Shown: positions 57,976-64,000 of the stretch, piece by piece
Numbering within the stretch: position 1 is the stretch's first letter
How the letters are laid out: each line of letters opens with the position of its first letter
DNA from: Paraspadella gotoi
Taxonomy: Eukaryota; Chaetognatha
Direction of reading: 5' to 3'
Length of the DNA: 64,000 nucleotides
Assembly: GCA_051294375.1 (NCBI GenBank)
Contig: CM119268.1
Span: 2,276,232 to 2,340,231, forward strand
Notes under the pieces: generated by a model
What the model saw: the letters and a program-made list of their open reading frames with translations, nothing else
Told to the model about the DNA's origin: nothing
The model's database searches: none
Made by a program: the position numbers and the translations under genes

Positions 57976-58269
57976 AAGGAAAAATGGAAAAAGGTGATTC
58001 GGTCCGTCGATTTTTCGATTTGGAGGGAAATTCGATATTTTGAGATGGCCCGGTTGGGGGGGGGAGAGAGGACGGGTTAAGTTATTTAATATATATATTA
58101 TATTATTTGAGGGAAGGGGGCGCGTGTTTTTTTGACTCATTTATAGTATTATTTTTCATGTTTTCATGTTAATTCCGGAGCAGAGTTAAACCTACTTAAT
58201 TATTGTAAATTGCGCTTAGCGACGAAAGAGAGAGAAAACGTCGCCATCGATTTGCCGGTGAACTCACGT

Positions 58270-58305
58270 GAACGGTGAACGGTGAACAGTGAACAGTGTG
58301 AACGA
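58270..58305. repeat. short GAACGGT/GAACAGT heptamer array
   Basis: Four to five GTGAACRG units next to a TCACGTGA. Confidence 0.6.
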
Positions 58306-58622
58306 AAATTGGCGTCAGAATTGTGAACTGGAAACTTTTAATCGACGGTGAAGTAATTGATGAGTCATTGCCGTTGGAAAATGTATTGAGACTGTTTTAA
58401 TATATACACAATAGTAGATAGATTAGATATTCGTGAGCTACGTTTTAAATTTTTCGAAGTTGCTGTGAGGAGACAGGTATAAATAAAATGTTTGTTTTTT
58501 CTTTTCAAAATTAAACTTTACGGAACTGAGTGAGTGAGCCACTCCCACACACAAACTAAATATGGCCGAAAATTGATAAAATTCAAAGTTGAACGTCTCC
58601 GTCTCTCTCTCTCTCTGCTTAG

Positions 58623-58627
<5 letters not shown>

Positions 58628-58662
<35 letters not shown>

Positions 58663-58959
58663 AGAGAGAGAGAATGCGGACGCGTATAGAAGGCTCAAAA
58701 TTACGAGTGAAAAACCGATATGAGTGGGAAAAGTTCGTGAACTTTTTGTGGTCGAGAGAAACAAAAGCGATAAAAGACGAAAAAGAAGTTTTTTACAAAT
58801 CCGATTTATAATTTTTTGAGAACTTCCTTTTTTCATTTGTCGAAGTCGCGCCGTTCACGGGGATGGAGAGAAAGAGAAGATAATAGAGAGAGAGAAGAGA
58901 GAGAAGAGGACGAGAGACCAGAGAGAGATGAGAGCGTAGAGAGGAGAGATGAGAGAGAA

Positions 58960-59002
<43 letters not shown>

Positions 59003-59021
59003 ATGAGATAAGAGAGAGATT
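58628..59021. repeat. GA microsatellite blocks
   Basis: GA at 58,628-58,670 and an irregular GA/GAGAA block at 58,884-59,021. Nothing recognisable between them. Confidence 0.9.
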
Positions 59022-59360
59022 TGGTTCTCTTTCAACGCTCCCAAACAAAGAATAACAGCGTTTATACTACGAAAAAAATAAAAATAAACTCGTGAAGAAA
59101 AAAGTTGTCGTTTTAAACTTAATGTTAGATTTTTTTGAAGAGATTCACAAAAAAAAGAAAGAAAAAAAGAAAAAAAGACGAAAAAGAAAGAAAACGGCGA
59201 AAGGTTTTTTTGAGAGTTTGTGAATTGATGTTGTCCCAGAACGCGGTGTGCGTGCTCGTGTGCGCCGCTTGTGATGAAATGTATGGCGTGGACTCTGGCT
59301 TGAAGGGTGGCGTGGATGTGCGATGAAGTGTGCGTGGAAGTGTTGGCGTGAAGTTGTGAA

Positions 59361-59385
59361 NNNNNNNNNNNNNNNNNNNNNNNNN
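59361..59385. other. assembly gap, 25 N
   Basis: Fixed-size spacer preceded by GGCGTG-rich sequence. Confidence 1.
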
Positions 59386-62300
59386 AGTCACCATTTGTAG
59401 TGACTCAAGTGACAAATATTTTGAGCAAAAAATATTGAGGCAATTTTTCTTTAGAAACAAAAAAAGGTTATAATCCAAAAATAAAATAAACCATAACGAA
59501 AGTCATAACAATAGTAAAAACCAAAAAGAGAAAAAACAATAGCAATTCAATGGTCAATGTTCAAGTGAGTGAGGTGTGAAACCTGACCCAAGTCAGGTGG
59601 TTCGAATAATGGGCAGTGAACTTGATCGTCGTTGTTGTGGTCGTTTGTTGTTGTTGTTGTCATCGTCACTTGAGCTGCTAACAAACTTTCGTTTTTAAAA
59701 ACTGAAAGATTTTAGAACAAAATTTATCCGGTTTGCACATTAGATTTCGAGTAATTCTTATTTAATTTTTAATATTTTATTGTATACATATTCTCTCTTT
59801 TCCACGACCTTACCTTTCACTCAGCTTTTTCTAAAGTTATCGAGGCCACCAGACCCAGAGTTTGTAACTGGATCCTTTCCCTCCTACGCAGAGGAAGAAA
59901 AGAAAAAAAGATCGACCATGGGTTCGAATCCAGTTTCATCCGGATGGATTTTTCCCAAATTCTGCCTTCATCCCAAATATTCTTCGGGAATATTTAAAAT
60001 TATTTTGCGTTAAAAAATAATCATAATAGGTTTCGTATATGGGTACAAACTTTCCAGAACAAAGCTAAAAAAGTTAGGGTAGTTCTTCATGACAAAAGAA
60101 AAAAAGCATAGCATGAGCAAAAAAAAAAAAAAAAGTGATTTTCTTTACAGAAAGATTTGAGCATCGGATTAATTAGAAATGGAATCGGAAGCTTAATTAT
60201 TTTAAGAAAGGAATGTAGTGAGCGTTTCCAAAATTCACATTGGTAAAAAAATAAAGATTTAGAGCGAGGTTGCTTATCCTAAAATGGATTTCGTCACTCA
60301 AAATAAGCTGGATGCAAGTTGCATTGTTTAATAATATATTGAGTATTGATTTCAACAAAATACGTAATTTATAATCTAAAAAAAAACAAAAAAAACCGTA
60401 AACAAGTTTCGTATAAAAATCCTTACAAAGAATAAAGATATATTAAGAAGTCGTGTAAAACAATTTAACTTAAAAAATTCATATCTTTCTTAAATCATTT
60501 TTTACTTTCCCGCATCTTCATTGAATAGGCATTGTCAGGGCAGTGATTTCTATCAAGGAATTTCAGCAAAAAACCACTTTGCAATATTGCTAGAATATTA
60601 CCTACAAAATTAATTAAATTTGAACCCGAAGACAAAGTGGGCTGACTACGGATTAATTGAAATCATCTGCAGCATTTTTTAATCAAGAATCAATATCATT
60701 TTTGCTACTTTTAATAAAAAAAATTATGTCCTTTTTGTCCATTTTGACTTTTGTCTGAGATTTTGAATGACAAGATGGTTGAGAAAAATTTTTTATTTCG
60801 GTTTTCGGGTCCTTTTTATCTTCCTTACCTCTGAGTCAGTTCATATTCAATTGAAAATATATTGTTTGCCTTTGAATTAATTTTAAAATTGACTAGTCAA
60901 AAACTCACATTTTTAGTTTTTATTACAATTTTTGTAAACAAAAATAATTTGATTTACTTACAATTCTAGGCAAATATTCCTATTCAACTGAGCTTCCAAC
61001 ACCTAAAAAATTATAGCAAAAATATTCAATACTTGGCTGTAAAAAAAAATTTAAGCCGACTTTTAATTTGTGAGTTTTTGTGAGGTGAATTTTTTTAAAA
61101 ACTAAAAACTCGTTTTTGAACTATTTTATAGTTTCATCGATGAGAAACACACTAATGTTCAAGTTTTAAAAAAACCGCATTCTTTTAATGATCATAGGGA
61201 GCTTCAGGACATTTTTTTCTCCCAATCGACACGTTTTTGCGGAAAAAAAAATTTCTCGCAAAAACTGTCGATTATTTTAAATTCTGCAGGCAACAAAATA
61301 TTCCACTAAAATCTTGCACTTACCCTATTTTTTTCTTACAATACTTTGAAAGATTTGAAAATAGTGAGAAGGAGAAAAAGATAAGAGAAGCAAAGTACTG
61401 GGTGAAAAAAAAGGGCAGGGAGAGGAGAACAAGTGGAAAAAAAATATTATATGATGAGAAGAGGAGGAACGAGATTGATTAAGAGAAAAGAAAAAACAAA
61501 GAAAGAAGGAGAAGAGATCAGAGAGGAGAGAAAAGCAGAGATAGAGCGGAGGGAAATAAGTAAAGGAAGAAAATAATGTGATGACACAGATAATTATGAG
61601 GAGAGAAAAGTAAGAGAAAGGGAGAAAACAGAGAGAAAGAGAGAGGGACAGAGAGAAGTTCAAAGAGAAAAGTAAATAAGAAAAGAGGATAGAAAAAAGG
61701 GAAAAAAGTTTTATACTATAGCATGCCGTTTTTTCTGCCTAAGCGAGTACTATATCTAAACATAGTACAGATCTAGAATTTAATCTTCTAAAAGTGGTCT
61801 TACATTGAAAAATCGTTTTTAATTTCTTTTTAATTAGGATGATACCGTATTTGGAATGATCGTCGTAAAAGAAATCAGTGTCTTACCGTATTTGAAAAGC
61901 AATAGAAATTTCACCCAGTAGACTTCTATGTTATAAAGAGAAGAAGATAACTATAAACCAACCGTTTTTTTTTAAATAAAGGGTGTTTCATATTTATCAG
62001 TGGGAAAAAAAGAATAATAGTTAGTAAATTCCAATTCATTGTTGAAAATACCCAATAGAAATCCTGCCAGGGTAAGTAGTCATGAAATTCCAGCTTAGTC
62101 TTTGAAAAAAAAAATCCGGATTTCAGGAGATGAAAGTAATAAAAAATCTTGGCTTCGATGAATTAAGATTCAGAGTCGAACCTTTTTTTTTTCTATCGCG
62201 ACGAAAACGAGGCCAAAAAAAAAAAGAAAAAAAAAAAAAAGGTAAACAATATGAAAAGCGGTCGAGCCCTTGGATGTAAAGTGCCAACTAATTTCGAGGA

Positions 62301-62480
62301 AAATAAGTCCTGAAATATTTATAAACGTTTGGGAATTCGCAGTAAAACTTTCAGATTTTGAAAGCGATAAAAATATGTAAAGAGTACAATTTTTTACTTT
62401 TCAAATAACTAAATACGAATTCAAATTAGCCTTTCGAGAGCTCAGTTCACACTCAAGTAGAACATCACAAAAAATTATCA
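59386..62480. other. AT-rich region, no gene recognised
   Basis: Frames are short. A B-box-like GGGTTCGAATCC occurs at about 59,922-59,933 without a matching A box or acceptor stem. Purine-rich DNA lies at 61,360-61,700. Confidence 0.45.
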
Positions 62481-62493
62481 TCATCATCATCGA

Positions 62494-62599
62494 TCATCGT
62501 ATCGTCATCGTCATCTCGTCGTAGTCGTCTGAAGACTTTGAGATGGACATAAGCTCGCCACCTGCTTCGTTGCCTTGGGGGTTCGTGGCGCCTTCATCC
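62494..62599 (-). CDS. candidate acidic terminal exon
   Basis: After an AAG acceptor-like site at 62,601-62,600 the minus strand reads DEGATNPQGNEAGGELMSIS then KSSDDYDEMTMTIR and stops, ending in ATC/GAT-rich DNA. Residue composition looks protein-like, but there is no upstream exon in view and no family match, so this is only a lead. Confidence 0.2.
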
Positions 62600-62900
62600 C
62601 TTAACAAAATAATATTGTTTTATTATTTCAACTTTATTTACGTTTAACTTTTTCTAACTTTAACTTTTCATTCATATTCTCATTTTTATAATCCTTGGAT
62701 TTTCATCGTGCTCATAATTTCTCCGGTTTTTGTTTACACTTTAACGCAGTACATTTCAACGAAATTTTTTTTTTTTCCCCATTTCATTTTCTCTTCGAGT
62801 TCGATATTTCACTTTTCTTTTTTCAAAAAACTTTTTTTGGCGCCTTTCGTTAAATGTCAGCGAAAACAAAGAGAAAATGAGGTGAACTTGTGATTTTCAG

Positions 62901-62934
62901 GGTTGCAGAGGAGCTGTTCCACGAAGAGGTCTGA
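62901..62934 (+). CDS. candidate short terminal exon
   Basis: GTGATTTTCAG is a good acceptor, and the following frame reads VAEELFHEEV then TGA. Too short to assign and no upstream partner exon was found. Confidence 0.15.
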
Positions 62935-63690
62935 CTAAAAATATTAGCAATATATGTCGATTTAATTCTATGCAAAATTTTTAAATTAAAAAACTTGAGA
63001 TATATAATTTTTTTAGTTTAGTGAGAAGCTTTTAAGTGTTGATTTAAAGTTATCAGTAATATTTAAACACATCACGAAAGCCTGTATAACTTTTTTTCCT
63101 ACTTTTTCTTTTTAACCATTTTTGTGCGATAGAATGATATACGTAGCTAAAGTTTTGATGTTTCCCTCGGGCTAAACCTTTTTCTGATGTTATTGGATTT
63201 CCGGACTGTGGCCGTAAACTTCTTACGAGAAATCCCTTTATAGACGAAAACCTTCTCAGTTGTTAATTGTTCTCAGTTATTAATCACTCGCAAAAAAAAA
63301 TCCGTTTTTTTAAAAGTAGATATAATTTTAAAGAGAAAAACATTTTAGAGAACCGTAAGCTAAGTAAGCGAAGTTTGTTCTGTGAGGATAAAATTCACTT
63401 GGAACGTTTGTGAAAAAATTGAAGCGACGATTTCGACGACTAATGAAGTTTGGCGTTATCACAGCCGGGGGAAAATAAATTCACCGTGAATTCGTTTTGA
63501 GGTTTAAATGTCGCGATCCGAGTTAAATAACTGCCAACATCTTTGCGGCGTACAACGAGCAATTACCTCCGAACCTGTGGGTTTCAATGTAACCGATAAA
63601 TCGAGCAAAATTCTGTTGATAAAAAAAATAATTTTTTCTCTCAGTTCCGAAAGCTTTTTTGAAGAGCTTCTTCGTTGAGTGATTTTTACC
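62935..63690. other. no gene seen
   Basis: AT-rich, ordinary-complexity sequence with short frames only. Confidence 0.4.
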
Positions 63691-63696
63691 CAGTGA

Positions 63697-63714
63697 AGAG
63701 AGAGAGAGAGAGAC

Positions 63715-63749
<35 letters not shown>

Positions 63750-63874
63750 AGAGAGAGACGATTAACGGACGACGAATATGACGAAGGGGCAACAGGAAGG
63801 AAACTCCAAGACGGTTAAGAATACGAAGCGCGATCACTGACGACGTAGTCGATGATTGGCCCTCGAGGAGAGAG

Positions 63875-63911
<37 letters not shown>

Positions 63912-63962
63912 GAGCAGGGGGAGAGAAGAGCAAGATGAGAGAGAGAGAGAGAGAGAGAGAGA
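63697..63962. repeat. GA microsatellite blocks
   Basis: GA at 63,697-63,760 with several GAGGA/GACGA slips, and GA at 63,870-63,962. Confidence 0.9.
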
Positions 63963-64000
63963 GTCAAAAAACATCGATTCGGGATGACCCTCCTTGAGAC

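Noticed and set aside
59922-59933. tRNA gene at GGGTTCGAATCC
   Set aside because: No A box, anticodon arm or paired acceptor stem could be drawn around it.

Overview
Organism and overall character: this is eukaryotic, almost certainly metazoan, nuclear DNA from a draft assembly. It has spliced genes with GT-AG introns, no operons, and very long (GA)n/(CT)n tracts every 1-3 kb. The only gene I can name is a homologue of inscuteable (INSC), an animal cell-polarity adaptor. Degenerate CCTAA-type arrays inside a repeat family would fit an arthropod TTAGG telomere background, possibly a crustacean, but that is a weak inference. Most long open frames (poly-LS, poly-RE, poly-F/L) are translations of simple repeats, not genes. 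Layout: 1-4.1 kb holds GA tracts, a telomere-like MITE and a 31-bp minisatellite. 4,183-6,449 is an AT-rich 2.27-kb element with terminal inverted repeats and an ATAG target duplication. 6.5-14.4 kb is microsatellite and minisatellite DNA with palindrome-headed MITEs and clusters of E-box/YY1/CTCF/E2F-like motifs. 14.8-20.4 kb is a nest of direct and inverted ~0.9-kb duplications. 20.4-26.6 kb is a 557-N gap, another MITE, and triplet and purine-rich tracts. 26.6-34.8 kb is a ~3-kb inverted duplication around a 2.2-kb spacer with 25-N gaps at two of its edges. 34.9-42.2 kb is intergenic, with minisatellites, a ~560-bp element that resembles a Penelope-like remnant with hammerhead-like motifs, and a tRNA-derived SINE candidate. 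42,232-48,524 (minus strand) is the INSC gene in eight recognised coding exons. All splice phases agree, and the conserved LGN/Pins-binding segment, Armadillo region and C-terminal ESFV motif are present. 50,515-57,539 is a second, error-rich copy of 43.5-50.5 kb across a 25-N gap, most likely an unpurged haplotig rather than a paralogue. 57.5-64 kb is AT-rich or GA-rich DNA with two weak candidate terminal exons near 62.5-62.9 kb. Function: INSC should act in spindle orientation and asymmetric division, bridging the Par complex to LGN/Pins. No other pathway can be reconstructed. The most interesting non-gene signals are the hammerhead-like element at 39.8-40.3 kb, two MITE families with unusual termini, an excess of the palindrome TCACGTGA, and the repeated link between duplicated segments and 25-N gaps, which says the local assembly needs checking before any duplication is treated as biology.
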